Positions 20,501-32,292 of a stretch of DNA of 64,000 nt are shown in pieces; the first letter of the stretch is position 1, and every line of letters starts with the position of its first letter. The translations under genes were made by a program, and so were the position numbers. This DNA is from Owenia fusiformis (lineage: Eukaryota; Annelida; Polychaeta; Sabellida; Oweniidae), in NCBI GenBank assembly GCA_903813345.2, contig CAIIXF020000003.1, positions 29,589,248-29,653,247 of the forward strand, read 5' to 3'. The notes beneath the pieces are model-generated. The model was not told where the DNA came from and did not search any database. It worked only from the letters and a program-made list of their open reading frames with translations.

Positions 20501-23500
20501 ACAAGAGAAATAATTGGAAATGGCCACAAACAAAAATATCCACGAATAACTACAATATCAGAAATTAAATGTTGTTGTCTCGTCTCTATTCTTTCTACTT
20601 CCTCAAAAGGATTCAATGAGTCATTCCCCAAACTTAGTCTTCCTCACACTTGGAGAATCTTCATGTTCATGCACAGTGCATACCTACCTGAACCAACACG
20701 TAAGTTATACACAACATGCTTAAGGAGGCCATTGTTTAAAGAAGAACCTATTAGCACAGGCTGGTATCGAAAGATTTGTCCGCTGTGACGGAGCATGCTA
20801 TTTTTCATAAAAACACTAAGAATGCTTCACGATTTATTTTTTAACTCATATGTTTCGTTATATCAAAGATAATTACTTACTACATGCAATGGATATATCA
20901 TTTGCGTGTAACCTTCACTTCTGTTTGAAGTCCAATAACGCAAGGAGTAAAATCTATTGAAAACGGCGCCAGAGTATCAAACTCTAAAATGTACCATTTC
21001 TTTTTTAACTTTTTAATGGCATGATATAGTGACACGATACTATTGACATAATGTTTTCAGCATAACTCTGAATGTATTAATGAGATATTAATGCATTGGG
21101 TCTTTTTAATTTTTTTATAAAAAATAATATTTATATTTTTTGTCCGCTGTGACGGAGCATTTTCACAGTTCACATTTGCAACTGCTCCGTCACAGCGGAC
21201 AAAAAAATTAAACATTATTTTTATAAAAGAATTAAAAAGACCAAATACATCAACATCTCATTTATACCTTCATAATAATGCTGAAACCATGTGTAAATAT
21301 TATCGTGTCACTATATCGTGCCATTAGAAAGTTAAACAAGAAATGATACATTTTGAAAAATGATACTCCTGCGCCATTATCAATAGCTTTTCTTCCCAGC
21401 GTAATTGGACTTCAAACAGAAGTGAAAGTTAACCGCAAATGATATACCCATTGCATGGAGTAAGTAATTTTGTATGGTATAACGAAACATATGTGTTAAA
21501 AAATAAATCGTGAAGTATTCTTAGTGTTTTTATGAAAAATAGCATGCTCCGTCACAGCGGACAAATATTTCGATACCAGCCTGTGATTAGAAGAAGTAAA
21601 TTTTCATCATTAAAGTTGAACTCAGACTGAATAAGTATATAACTCACCCCTCTTTAATCTCATCCGTCGTATCATTGCTAAATAACATAAAGAAATAAAA
21701 ATGTAATTAATAAACTCAAAAGATTATATAAAGCTTATATATTAACTTGATATGCAAAATATCATATCTGAAACAAATCTGGATATACCATATACAGTGA
21801 AAATTCTTGAGTGGAATACCTCTATATGTTGAACACCTCTGTAAGTAAAACACTTTTCAGAGTTCCATGACTTTTTGACTTAATGTTAAACTTTTGAGAA
21901 CGATACACATACTTAATAGGAATACTATTTAGAGGTACAAAATGCATTAGTTCAATGAGTCACTTATATCAGTTTATGCTTTTGATGGGAAGGGGCACTC
22001 GCCATTTGACAGTTTGTATATAGCACCTGATCTATTACATGGACATTTTTTATTTTAGTAAAATAAAACCCGAAGCGATCTCCCAGCATTAGAGCAACTG
22101 GGTCCTGTCACCCTGTTAAGAATCTGATAAGTACCTGTCATCCTGTTAAGAATCTGTTTGAAGCATGTCAAAAGAATGAAATATTGAGATATCTTTTAAA
22201 AAACAGGTAAAATTAGGATAAAGCACCCTGTTGATCTTTGAGGGAGATCACTGACCTCATACATTGTTAGTTAGTGTTTCCTACCTTGGGTTCTCCAGGA
22301 GTCCCTCTGAATCTTCGCCAACAATAAAACTACAACAAACCAAGCAGTTCACCTTTGCAACTAAATATAACCTTAACCATATAAATTATACAAATCAAAA
22401 TAAGAATGAAATACATATTAATTAAAGGATTATCCGAAACATGCGCCATATTGACACTTATATTGCGGTCTGACAAAACATATACATGTACATGTAAAAG
22501 CACATCTTCTCTGCATTCTAGACAATTCTACCACTTGCGTGTCTAATATGTCTCTAGAGCAGGATTTTTTGAAGTTCATATATATAAGGTGGCAGACCAA
22601 AGTTTATAAATCAATATGATGATGCATATATAATTTATGACTAAAATGTTGACTATTTGTTATGACTAGAAGGGCAACTGTTTGTCATGACTAAACAATC
22701 TTCTTATATAGCTGTGTTTATCAAATATAAAAAATATACCAAAATAATACAATCAAATAATTAAACTTATTCTCCATATCACTAGTTTTTGACATGATTA
22801 AATATCCTCATACAGTGTATATACCAAAATGAAACATGTCTACTGTAAACTTCTTTTTGAGTACTCTCTGAGTAATTTTTTGGGTAACTGTCTGCAATTA
22901 TTAGACAAGTTAGAATTACTTTTCGTGAATATCTTGTATGCAGCTTTTCTAACTCTACAGTACATTCATATCTAATAGCTGTTTTAAAGTTTACAGTAGA
23001 CACACTTCCCTGTACAGTATTCATCAGAGCTGTTAGTACGTAATAACGTAATATTGCACAAGCGACAAATAAAATCAACCAGCAAATTAAAATACCCTTA
23101 AATCAATACTTTGAAACAATCATAATTATTATCAACATATCAGTGGTTAATTGTCTCATTTCTGAATTATACACCATTTTCTCTTTACAGCATGTCCAAC
23201 GAAAATTGATGTGATATTTGTTAGGACAGCTTGTAGAGCATATACTGTACTAAATACCACAATTTGCGTCTCACCCTTGAGCCAAAGTAGCAGCTCCTTC
23301 CTGTTGGCCAGGGGCATTGACATGGTACAAGCAGAATGACTTCAGAATGGGACGCATCTCAGAGTAGTTGAAGAAGTTTTGGAAGTTAGTCAAATCTGTA
23401 AAATTCAATGCAATATGTCAAGCTATGTGACATGTTTACAATTGATTATGTTTTTAGCTCTATTGCCTGCTCAGTCTATCAGAGAGTTCTTTCCAAAATG

Positions 23501-24230
23501 ACCAATTTAATTACATGGCTCCAAATACTAATACATAAAACTTGAGTTCAATCATATAAAAAGGTGAGTACAACCCTTTATCTAGCATTATGGTCTACAT
23601 GGATCCAAATACTAATACATAAAACTTGAGTTCAATCAAATAAAAAGGTGAGTACAATCGTTTATCTAGCATTATGGTCTTTTGTTCAAGGTATGCTTAC
23701 GGTTGAGTCCAATGTCATGATATGTGAGGATGGCAGGTTTGGTGACGTCTCCATGTACAGCCACATGTATAGTTCCTAAAGCGGTCTCAATGTCATTCTC
23801 CTAAAATGGAGCAATATAAATGAACATCTTAAAGACAATAATTTTACATGTGTGATCTATGTATATTATATCATGAGATGTTAGTCTACTTACATACATG
23901 TAGTCATCAGTATATTTTTGTGTGCATTCTTAACTATGAAAATCTGAAGTTCATTGTTATACTGTAATAACATGGGATATCATGACATCATAAATAATCA
24001 TTGAAGAATTCTTATGAAAATTCACTCCTGATATGATTAACAGTCACATAATAAAAGATTTACTGGCTTTTATGAATGCTAAATGTGACAAGTGTAATAG
24101 GATCAAAGAATATAAGACTTAAGTGGTTGTTACCAACCTGATATACAACATGATGTTCACCCCCTATTTGTCTTGGACGTGACTCAGTGACATCTATATC
24201 CCGCAACTCTATATCTGTAAGTTTCTCCAT
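14524..24230 (-). CDS. NDRG-like: NDRG family protein (N-myc downstream-regulated gene, MESK2-like)
   Basis: Twelve coding exons on the minus strand, in transcript order: 24138-24230 (start ATG 24228-24230), 23701-23800, 23275-23395, 22285-22329, 21648-21677, 19027-19089, 18812-18872, 18291-18455, 17820-17920, 17160-17322, 16785-16872 and 14524-14624 (stop TAG 14524-14526). They sum to 1131 nt, 376 residues, and all phases fit. Landmarks are ILTYHDIGLN, NAPGQQEGAATLAQG, the elbow GFGMGAGANILSRFA, LINCTASAPGWTEWGYQ, LDDMVNMNGRLDPTNSTWMK and a Ser/Thr/Gln-rich tail ending TPQMA. NDRG proteins have an alpha/beta-hydrolase fold without the catalytic Ser/His/Asp; the elbow here has Gly where a nucleophile would sit, so it is probably non-enzymatic. 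Known roles are in stress response, trafficking and differentiation. Two tiny exons of 45 and 30 nt insert 25 residues not found in the usual family alignment. Confidence 0.93.
15290..16206 (+). repeat. 31-bp minisatellite in the last NDRG intron
   Basis: About 28 copies of a unit containing CAACAATGCTGCTATTGTAC followed by AATATACAAAT; some units are lengthened by an extra GTACAATT. The unit length is not a multiple of three, and no frame on the plus strand has a stop in most units, so long reading frames appear in all three frames. It is intronic and antisense-free repeat DNA, not a gene. Confidence 0.93.
20755..21585. mobile_element. Foldback DNA element, 831 bp, with 5-bp target duplication
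   Basis: The termini CACAGGCTGGTATCGAAA and TTTCGATACCAGCCTGTG are inverted and flanked by ATTAG at 20750-20754 and 21586-21590. Almost the whole element is two arms of about 400 bp folding at about 21170. TGTCCGCTGTGACGGAGCA occurs four times, near each end and each side of the centre. It lies in an NDRG intron and has no coding region. Confidence 0.85.
21648..21677 (-). CDS. NDRG cassette microexon 2 (30 nt)
   Basis: Flanked by TATTTAG and GTGAGT on the minus strand. It encodes NDTTDEIKEG across split codons and is phase-symmetric, like microexon 1. Skipping both microexons joins AQG directly to LHFPNMDQL, which is the arrangement usual for NDRG proteins. Confidence 0.72.
22285..22329 (-). 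CDS. NDRG cassette microexon 1 (45 nt)
   Basis: Read on the minus strand it is flanked by TTGTAG and GTAGGA and encodes FIVGEDSEGLLENP plus a split codon. It starts and ends in the same phase as its neighbours, so it can be included or skipped without a frameshift. It is acidic and sits just after the conserved APGQQEGA loop, where family members normally run straight into the next segment. Confidence 0.75.
23513..23680 (+). repeat. Tandem duplication, 82-bp unit
   Basis: Two copies of a unit beginning near ACATGGCTCCAAATACTAAT and ending GCATTATGGTCT, within an NDRG intron. Confidence 0.85.
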
Positions 24231-25496
24231 TATTTCTGAAATTATAAGTACATGGAAATTCATTTAGATAAGTTTGTTCTTAAAATAAGTTTGGCAGATC
24301 ATATGTAATGGGCTTTGGCAGGTATTCTCCATACAGGGTTAATATGTGTGAATTACAGATACAGAGCATTTAATTTAAGAAAGGAGCTTCTAAATGTATA
24401 AACATAACTAATAACATACAATGGGAGATATGAAAATTATAGAGGTCGCCAAAAATTATAGTTGATTTGTCATTATCACAAGGCACATCATTTTCTAACC
24501 AAACCAGTCTGGCCCAGTAATCTACTCTCTGAATCTGAAATGTCACTAATCACAAGATCTAACTTAACTATCCTTACCACAGAACATAGTTGAACAACCT
24601 AAACCCAATATACGGCTTTCTTTACTGATCTGAATTTTCCAGGAGCTGGTATTTGGTTTAACTTCCTTACAAATACTTGAAAATTATGTGAAAACACCTA
24701 CCATCAAACGATTCCATGGGATGATATGTTCTTATTCATAATGTATGTATGTTTACCGTTTACTTGGATCTCATTATTCAAGGAGTAACATCACAGATAC
24801 ATGAATAAATTACAAGCGCTGGGCTAAATAACGCTACCATTTAATTCTTGCATAGTTGGCCGAAAATGCATGGAAGTTAAACCTGGCCAGGGGCCACAAG
24901 ATATGTCAGATAAGAAATAAGGCCCAGAGACTAGGTTTAAATTGTTGAAATAACTACACAGAATTGTGTTCAAGCCTCCCACAAACTACAGGGGCTGTGG
25001 ATTGATACGATCCGTATTCTGATCCGGATAAATTTCATCATAATAATGATGCATTGTGGGATTAATTTTGAAATTTATCATTGGTGAATTCGTAAAATCT
25101 TTTGGATATATTTTATCCTTATCTCAACAAGATTATCCAGTAATTTCACTAGAAAAATACGAAGGCCATATGTGGGGCCATAATGCTAATGGACAAAACT
25201 GATCAACTTCTTATGAAAAGATCACGAACAAAGTAAATGCTTGTTTTGTTAGGTAACATGTTAATGACGCCACATGTTAATATAGAATCAACAAAGATGT
25301 GTGAAGTTACAATTATTTGTTTGTTTATAGTTGCTCGATGGAATAAATATGTGACTGACGTCATAGTTTTTGTGATACGTCATATCTTAAATCCCAATCA
25401 CATCATTTGACCAATTGGCAGTTGCCTTGATGATTTGCCATATTAGCTGATAAAGGTGGTCACGTGAATGGTCCTAGCCCAGTCTATAGAACGAAG

Positions 25497-26016
25497 GGTA
25501 CCGCCTACTTCGTACTTAGTCATTTGGATCAATCTTGGGATTAATCCTAAGAAATTCTCCATCTAAAATGTCACTCGACTTTTTTGTGATTATGAGTCAA
25601 AAAAAGCATTCTTGAGTATCAAATTGACTTCTGTGGTAACTTGAAACCATCTTCTAATTTATTCCACTTACCTTTTATTGTTTCTCCAAATATATTCTTT
25701 GAAAATCTGATTTTAAGGGTGTTAATCAGGGTAATTCTGTGCCATTTTATCAAAAATCTTGTTGCTATCTAGAAACGAGCAATTGTGATCTTGTTGTTAC
25801 CTAGGAACGAGCAACTGTGATGTCACGTCACACTCATGTTAATTCTGGAATCACATGGCAGCCATTTTGGAAATTTCAAAAAAGTTCCCAATTAAAGTGG
25901 GAATGTACCGCCTACTTCGTACTTAGTCATTTGGATCAATCTTGGGATTAATCCTAAGAAATTCTCCATCTAAAATGTCACTCGACTTTTTTGTGATTAT
26001 GAGTCAAAAAAAGTAT
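25497..26016. repeat. 110-bp direct repeat pair beside the NDRG promoter
   Basis: A segment containing ACCGCCTACTTCGTACTTAG and TCTAAAATGTCACTCGACTT occurs at 25497-25607 and again, nearly identical, at 25907-26016. Part of it (about 45 bp) recurs inverted at 26771-26815. The 5' non-coding exon of NDRG lies between the direct pair and the inverted copy. Confidence 0.8.
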
Positions 26017-26118
26017 CCCATGATCCTGGGCCTATCGTAAAATGAAAGCTTTGAATATGTTGTTGCCTTTAAAAATGTATCTATTTTCCATGTATGCAAC
26101 TAGAATTTGTGCACATAC

Positions 26119-26230
26119 CTTATAACGATCGATAATGGCAAAGGAAAATCCTCTAATTCTTCGTCATAATTTCTCCTTCGACGTCCGCCATTTTTTATTA
26201 AACCGGAAGTTTTTCTCTGACGTCCGCGCA
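26119..26230 (-). promoter_or_regulatory. Probable NDRG 5' non-coding exon and promoter region
   Basis: On the minus strand a donor AAG|GTATGT at 26119 could splice to the acceptor ATTTCAG just before the ATG exon (exon start 24235), leaving five UTR bases before the start codon. Immediately upstream are CCGCCATTTT (YY1-like), ACCGGAAGT (ETS-like, near 26201-26209) and TGACGTCCGCG (CRE-like), a combination typical of TATA-less metazoan promoters. The exon's start is not resolvable from sequence alone. Confidence 0.5.
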
Positions 26231-26419
26231 ATGTTTTTTCACTTTTATTTCAGATTTCGCTTCGGATTCAACATTTGATGCTTTCTAATATTAATTTAGT
26301 GTTTTCTATCAGAAAGATTTCATAAAAAGACTCACACTATCAGAGATTTTATCGATTCGAGCAGCCAGAAAAATTAGTTTCAATTTCACCCACTACGTGT
26401 TTCGACGTCGACTTGGAAA

Positions 26420-27805
26420 GAATTTGAAAAATCTATGAGTGGGACTCCTTGTATGGAATTGTAGATTCTAAATGATTTGCCAGTTCTACTGGTTGATGAA
26501 TATTGCCATATGCATACATTTTTATAAAATAGGAATAAGGAAGAAGATGTTGGACCAAACTTCACCCCGATAGCTCAGAAAAGGTAAAATTTCTCCATTT
26601 TTCTCTCCACAGACCTTAGAGCCGCTTTAAAAAGGCTAAATGCTGTTTACAAATTGGAAACTATGGCAGAATCAACAAAGGGTTTGTGAAATAATTAGGA
26701 TATGGTTTCAAAATTATGCACATGACAATATATGACTACTAAATGCAGGCAGTGACTTTTAAGTTGCCAAAAAGTCGAGTGACATTTTAGATGGAGAAAT
26801 TTTTAGGATTGTACCAATTCACCAAACATTTATCCAGATCAATATTTATCCTAGAAGATATAATTTATCCAGATCGATTACGGATGGTACCAATTGATGA
26901 TTTACGATCGCCGGATGGATTCTATGTTGAAGTGACGTCACAATTAGGCCACACTGCTATAGCTGTTGATTTTGAGAGATTAACCTCTGGATTTCCTACT
27001 TTATTGATTCATTTTTCACGAAAGTGCTCGATTTGACTAGATCAACATTCATTCTAAGCACATTCCAATTACCAAGTCTTAGATCTTTCTAGATTCTAAC
27101 ATGATTTAGATAGCGGTTAAGCGCCCCCTGATTTCGAAAAATTGGGGGTCCGCCATTTCGTCTCTCCATCATGTCTAATATCATTTTTCTATGAAGTCAC
27201 ACCAATAAGACAAAATACATGACAGAAGTATCCACAAACAAAATGACTGAATTCTGATCGCAAAAGGTCAATTCATGCCTCCAGAGCAGACCCAATATTA
27301 CAGGCACAGGAAGAGAGTTATTTTTCCTTGGACCAAGGCTTGGTACACAAGAACTGGGGGTTTCATTTTCTTCTCTGTCAATTCTACTATCTGTTACAGC
27401 CCCTGTGTCTACCCTAAGGCCTAAAATTTTTATCGAAGACGAACGATCTTACTGAGACTGGAGAGACAGTGAAGATTTTACTCTCAACTCTGCTTTCTAA
27501 AATTTGACAAAAAATATGATCAGAAATAGGGTGTATACCAGTATGTAGTTCTTGCTTTGCGTATTGTATTTGAATAAAAGGCGCTATTGACTCTGTGGAA
27601 GATTTTATCTAAGAAATAATGATAAATAATTTAATAAATTTCTTACAATTTCTTCTGCGTCGTAATTCCAAATTATTTTGAAAGGCTTAATTTGATTGGA
27701 GGGTATCTTTCCGGAAATGAGTTGACCAATGAAAACCTTTGTAACAAATAATATTTCGTGATTATGTTGCCATCTAAAGATAGATTGTAAAACTAAACGA
27801 AGTGT
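26420..27805. other. Intergenic, nothing recognised apart from an inverted repeat copy
   Basis: No coding signal. It contains the inverted copy at 26771-26815 and short repeated TATCCAGATC motifs around 26810-26880. Confidence 0.5.
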
Positions 27806-28312
27806 CTGGAGTACCTTAAAATTTACGTAAAGGCTAGAGTACCGACAATTGTCGGTACTCTAGACTCTGATGTGGTGGCACGCTAGAGGACCGACAAATA
27901 AATTGTCGGTACGGGAGATATGCTGTGTTTACACGCTAGAGGACCGACAAATAATGATTTTGGAATTTTCTAGCGCATGCGCAATACGCGGGGGGATATT
28001 TCAGATATCATACGGATATTTTGGGAACAAGTGCAAAACCCGCTAGAAAATAGCTAGAATGTTTTTTATTTGAAGCTTATGGTATGAGGTTCTATATCCA
28101 TCCGCCAAAAGGTATGACCCCTATATAGTCCATTTAAAAACCTGTGGTATCGTTCTAAATAACCCATAGTTGGCTTCTAGGGTACCTAGTATGCCACTAT
28201 TTGGTATCAAAATAAAGAGGAGTTCAACTTACATTTGAATTACGAAAATAGCGATGTAGGTCAAAATAGTTCCGAACGTGAGCATGTTTACTACGCGTTT
28301 GCCCGTCATATC

Positions 28313-28736
28313 CGAACTCCCGTGCAGTGATAATATCACTGCGGCGGGCAGGTATCTCACCGTAAGCATGGTAACTTCTAATAAACAACTGACGTGATTG
28401 GTTCTAGTCCCATGCTCAGGTCGCGTGATTGTTAAATTTAGACAATTTCATTGGTTGAATTGCGCGTATTAACTGATAAACAACACGTGCGGTAAACTAT
28501 TATCAACACAACTTTTACTCAGAATTCCTTCCGCGGTGATTTCTTCTCATATTTCAATAATTTTGAAATATTTTGACAAAATAATGTTTGGGGAACATTT
28601 ATGAATACATATTTTATAAGTTGTGTGAAAATTGACCACATATATGATGAAAAAGGGAACTATTTTCCCCAAATTTTGGGGATTTTCTTCGTCTGCCCGC
28701 CGCAGTGTCTATACCGAGACACTGCATGGGAGTTCG
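28313..28736. mobile_element. 424-bp MITE inserted in copy A
   Basis: Terminal inverted repeats of about 40 bp start CGAACTCCC and run to CGGCGGGCAG. They are flanked by CGTCATATC at 28304-28312 and 28737-28745 (8-9 bp target duplication, as for hAT or Mutator-like elements). Copy B has the empty site TGTCATATCAGAATTG at the matching place. Confidence 0.88.
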
Positions 28737-29026
28737 CGTCATATCAGAATTGAGGAAGTGGTAGCAAACGCGAGTTACAATAAACGGACGCTGATATCTC
28801 AAAAAGTAACCGGACTCCCTATAATTTGATGTAGGTCAATCGAACCCCTATATGGACAGGTGCATTTTGATATATAACACTATGGGGGGTAAGCGTTTCA
28901 TAGTTGGTCACGAACGCCATATGTGCAAAGTATTGCTATGAATTTTCGAATTTGGTGTTGGATTACGGTACTCATACCTTATAGCACAATTTTTGATGGA
29001 AGTTGCATTTGGCTCCCTTAGTTAAT

Positions 29027-31359
29027 CAGGGCCGTCAGATGGGGGGGTGCGATGGGTGCGACCGCACCCCCCTTTGACACCCCCCAAAAACTTAATTTAA
29101 AAAAAAATTTGTAAAATTGTAAAATTTTCTAGAGGGAGTGGGCCATCCTCACACCCCCCTCAATGCAATGGAAAAGTTCTGAATTTATTTTATATTGTCT
29201 CAGAGACTTTAAAGTGCACATGCAAGTGCCAAGACATCATCACATAGCTCCTTGATATAGTAAACGATTCTGGGGGACTAACACTTGCTCCCCCTCGGGA
29301 TCCCCACCCCTCCCCACCTCCCCCTCTGGCACCCCGCCCCCCTTGACACCCCTCCAAAAAATTGATACACTCATACACTTTGAAAGTGCCCAGAGAGCAC
29401 TAAATAGCGTTTTAAAATTGTAAAATTTTCTAGGGGGAGTGGGCCATCCCACACACCCAAAATAAAACAATTGAAAAGTTTTGAATTTAATTTATGTATC
29501 ATCTCAGACACATGTAAAGTGCCCAGACATCATCAAATAGCTCCTTGATGTAGTCAATGATTCTGGGAGACCAACACTAACTCGCCCTCTTGCATCCCCA
29601 CCCCACCTCCCCCTTCCCCCTTAACATCCCCGAAAATATTGTGATTTTTTCAAATTTTTTATTGAGTCATACACTTCGAAAGTGCCCAGAAAGCATCAAA
29701 TAACATCTTAAAATTGTAAAATTTTCCAGGGAAGTAGGCGACCCCTCACATCCCCCACAAAACAATTGACAAAAATTCTGAATTTATTTCATGCATTGTC
29801 TCAGACACTTTTAAAGTGCCCAGACTTCATCATATAGCACCTTGATATGGTACCCCGCTTTAACAACCCCCAAAATTGAAAATATATTTGTTTTTTATTG
29901 AATGACTCATACACTTAAAGGGTGCCCAAAAGTTACCTTCTTCTAAGGCCACTGTATCGTGGCCTTCCAGTACAGATATATTCCTGCATGAACAACTGGT
30001 CATGTCGTAATCATAAAATTTGAAATCATATGTCCGCCATTTTTCCACATCACAATTTGAATTGCGAGTTTTGGTCTTATTACCTCACCAAAAATTCCAA
30101 AACACACACAAAGTGATCAGTGTATTAGTTCACATCTTCTGGATCACTAACTTAGAATTTACAGCCAGTTACTAATGTCAGACGTAACGACATTTCGTCC
30201 AGTTTTCGAACATCGCCATTTTTCTTGGAGCCATTTTGTTTTAATTTTAGACGAAATCCTGATGAAATCATGTCATATCTCATCAAGGATTTGAGCTGGG
30301 TCCGGTTTGATTAATGATTCATTTATCTGGCGATTTTTAAAATATTCAATAAATTTATGACACCCCGGCAGCTTTTTTCAAATAGAGTTCACAGTATTCC
30401 AGATGAATCCCCTCTAGCCAAGTATTGGCTAGAGACTCGAGTAACCCAAAAGCACCAAATATCATCTTAAAATTGTAAAATTTCCTAGAAGAGTTGGCCA
30501 CCCCTCACATCTCCTACCAAACAATAGAGAAAATTCTGAAATTCATCTCAGACATTTTTAAAGTGCCCAGACATTATCAAATGGCACCTTGATATGGTCA
30601 ATGTTTCTTGGGGACAAACCTTTGCTCCCCCTCTGGCACTCCATCCCACTTCACCCTCTCATTCTCTCTGATACCCCCAAAAAGAATTTGAAAAAAATTC
30701 ACATTTTTTTATTGACTCATTCACATTAAAATTGCGCAGAAAGCACCAAATAAGATCTCAAAAGTGTAAAATTTTTCTAGGGGGAGTGGGTCACTCCTCA
30801 CAAGTTTGAAAGTTGCATTGGTTAATTTTAAACACTTTAAAAGTGCCTAGAAGTCACCAAGTGACATTATGAAATCAAAAAAAATTCTGGCAGCCCACCC
30901 CAAAAGTGCTCAGAATTAACCAGACAGCATCTTGAATTAGTAAAATTTTCCTTGCTGCCCCCTCGCTCCCCTAAGAAGAAAATGATTGAAACAATCTGAA
31001 TTTCTTATAAATAGATTCTATTTCAATTAAAATACCTTGAAAGGGTCCAGAAATCACTGAATGTGATCTTGAACTGGTAAAAGTTCTCGGGCAGTGCCCT
31101 TGGAGTACACCCTCCCCATATTACAGCGTTTCTCCAAATTGCTCATACAATATTTAGTCTTAAAACAATATGAAAACAATACTGTAAGATACTACAAAAT
31201 AAGCTGAGTGGCCCCAATATAGGGAGTAACTGACCCCCCCCCCCCCCCCCCCCCCCATTTGATTTCAGCAATTTGATTTACGGGGCAAAAAATTGACAAC
31301 TTTATTTTCTCTTTAGTTAAAACCGCACCCCCCTTGGAGAAAAGTGTCTTACGGGCCTG
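29027..31359. mobile_element. 2.3-kb non-autonomous DNA element inserted in copy A
   Basis: Ends are CAGGGCCGT and ACGGGCCTG (imperfect inverted), followed inward by GGGGGGTGCG and CGCACCCCCC. It is flanked by TTAAT at 29022-29026 and 31360-31364, and copy B has the empty site TTAGTTAATGGCC. The interior is a degenerate tandem array of a roughly 300-bp unit with AAATTGTAAAATTTTCTAG and AAAGTGCCCAGA motifs. A C run lies at about 31232-31256. No coding region. Confidence 0.82.
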
Positions 31360-31683
31360 TTAATGGCCACGATTCCATCTCGCATGAGAGAGCTACCAAA
31401 CGCAAAGTAAACCGTGATATATTCCAAATGAGATATTTCTTCTGTGCAATGGCGTAGTAAGGGTAGAGAGCGACGGGGGCGAAAGCTTCCCCTCCCCTAA
31501 CTGTATATATCGACCCATTAGATAGAACAAGAAGAGCTTTAAAATGTTTTTTAATTGAAGCTTGTACGACAATTTTGATGGAAGTTGAATCATTTTTTGT
31601 CGAAATAAATTATGGCTCACTACACGTTGTACGATTCTATACTGCAAAAGAAGCACTATGCCCCCCCCCCCTCAAAAAAAAGT

Positions 31684-31756
31684 AGGTCCTGCCAGGATTC
31701 GAACTCGGGACTGAGTGTGTTTGAGTCGTGCTCGCTAACCACTGCGCTACCAGGGA
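31684..31756 (-). tRNA. tRNA-like segment inside copy A
   Basis: On the minus strand: TCCCTGGTAGCGCAGTGG, TTAGCGAGCACG and GAGTTCGAATCC, giving A- and B-box-like parts of a Glu-type tRNA. The stems pair poorly. It also occurs in copy B (35949-36020), so it belongs to the element. Confidence 0.45.
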
Positions 31757-32223
31757 TAGGGTTACTTGTAAAAGTAGAAGTAGTAGATTTATTTATGAAA
31801 TTGTCGGCTCTCTAGCAAAAACACGTAGCAGCCACTTGCGTACCGACAATTGTCGGTTCTCTATCTGGCACTACTAGGTGCCGATAGAGTGCCGACAATT
31901 GTCGGTACCCAAGCAAATAGCCCTGGACAGTCTCCAGTACCGACAATTGTCGGTCCTTGAGCCACTCCGTAAAAGTTAGGTTCTTTAGCCAAAATGCTAA
32001 AGACCCTTAGAATTTAAGGCTATTTAGCTGTGAACATAGTGTTTTGGCTAGAGAGCCTTTGTGTTTATAATCCGTGTTTATATTGTTTTTATTGAAGTTT
32101 TCGTCATCTAAACAATAAAACAACACCCTCGAAAGTTTTTCAACCCAGAATGCCACTTAAAAATTTCACACATGTATATCACTATAGAGTTGTAAAAAAA
32201 ATTAGGCCCCATCATGGAATAAC

Positions 32224-32292
32224 ACTCTGGTATAGTGGTTAGAGTGCTCGCTTTTCACTTCTGAGGCATGGGTTCGATTCCCCGGACGGAGC
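32224..32292 (+). tRNA. tRNA-like sequence (Glu-type, probable pseudogene)
   Basis: CTGGTATAGTGGTTAGAG (A box), a TTC-containing anticodon region and GGGTTCGATTCCCC (B box), followed by TTTT. The acceptor and T stems contain mismatches, so it is probably a pseudogene or SINE head. Confidence 0.45.

Larger units (their letters stand above)
27806..31988. mobile_element. Palindrome-rich DNA element, copy A (carries two later insertions)
   Basis: The left end CTGGAGTACCTTAAAATTTA mirrors the right end of copy B. Subterminal regions carry repeated ACCGACAATTGTCGGT palindromes (27840, 27885, 31841, 31880, 31940). The body is nearly identical to copy B (34745-36253) once insertions at 28313-28736 and 29027-31359 are removed, leaving about 1.4 kb. 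It contains a minus-strand tRNA-like segment near the right end. No transposase is seen, so it is non-autonomous. Confidence 0.75.

Noticed and set aside
25497-26016. A small LTR element, from the 110-bp direct repeats
   Set aside because: No TG/CA ends, primer-binding site, polypurine tract or coding remnant; more likely a segmental duplication.
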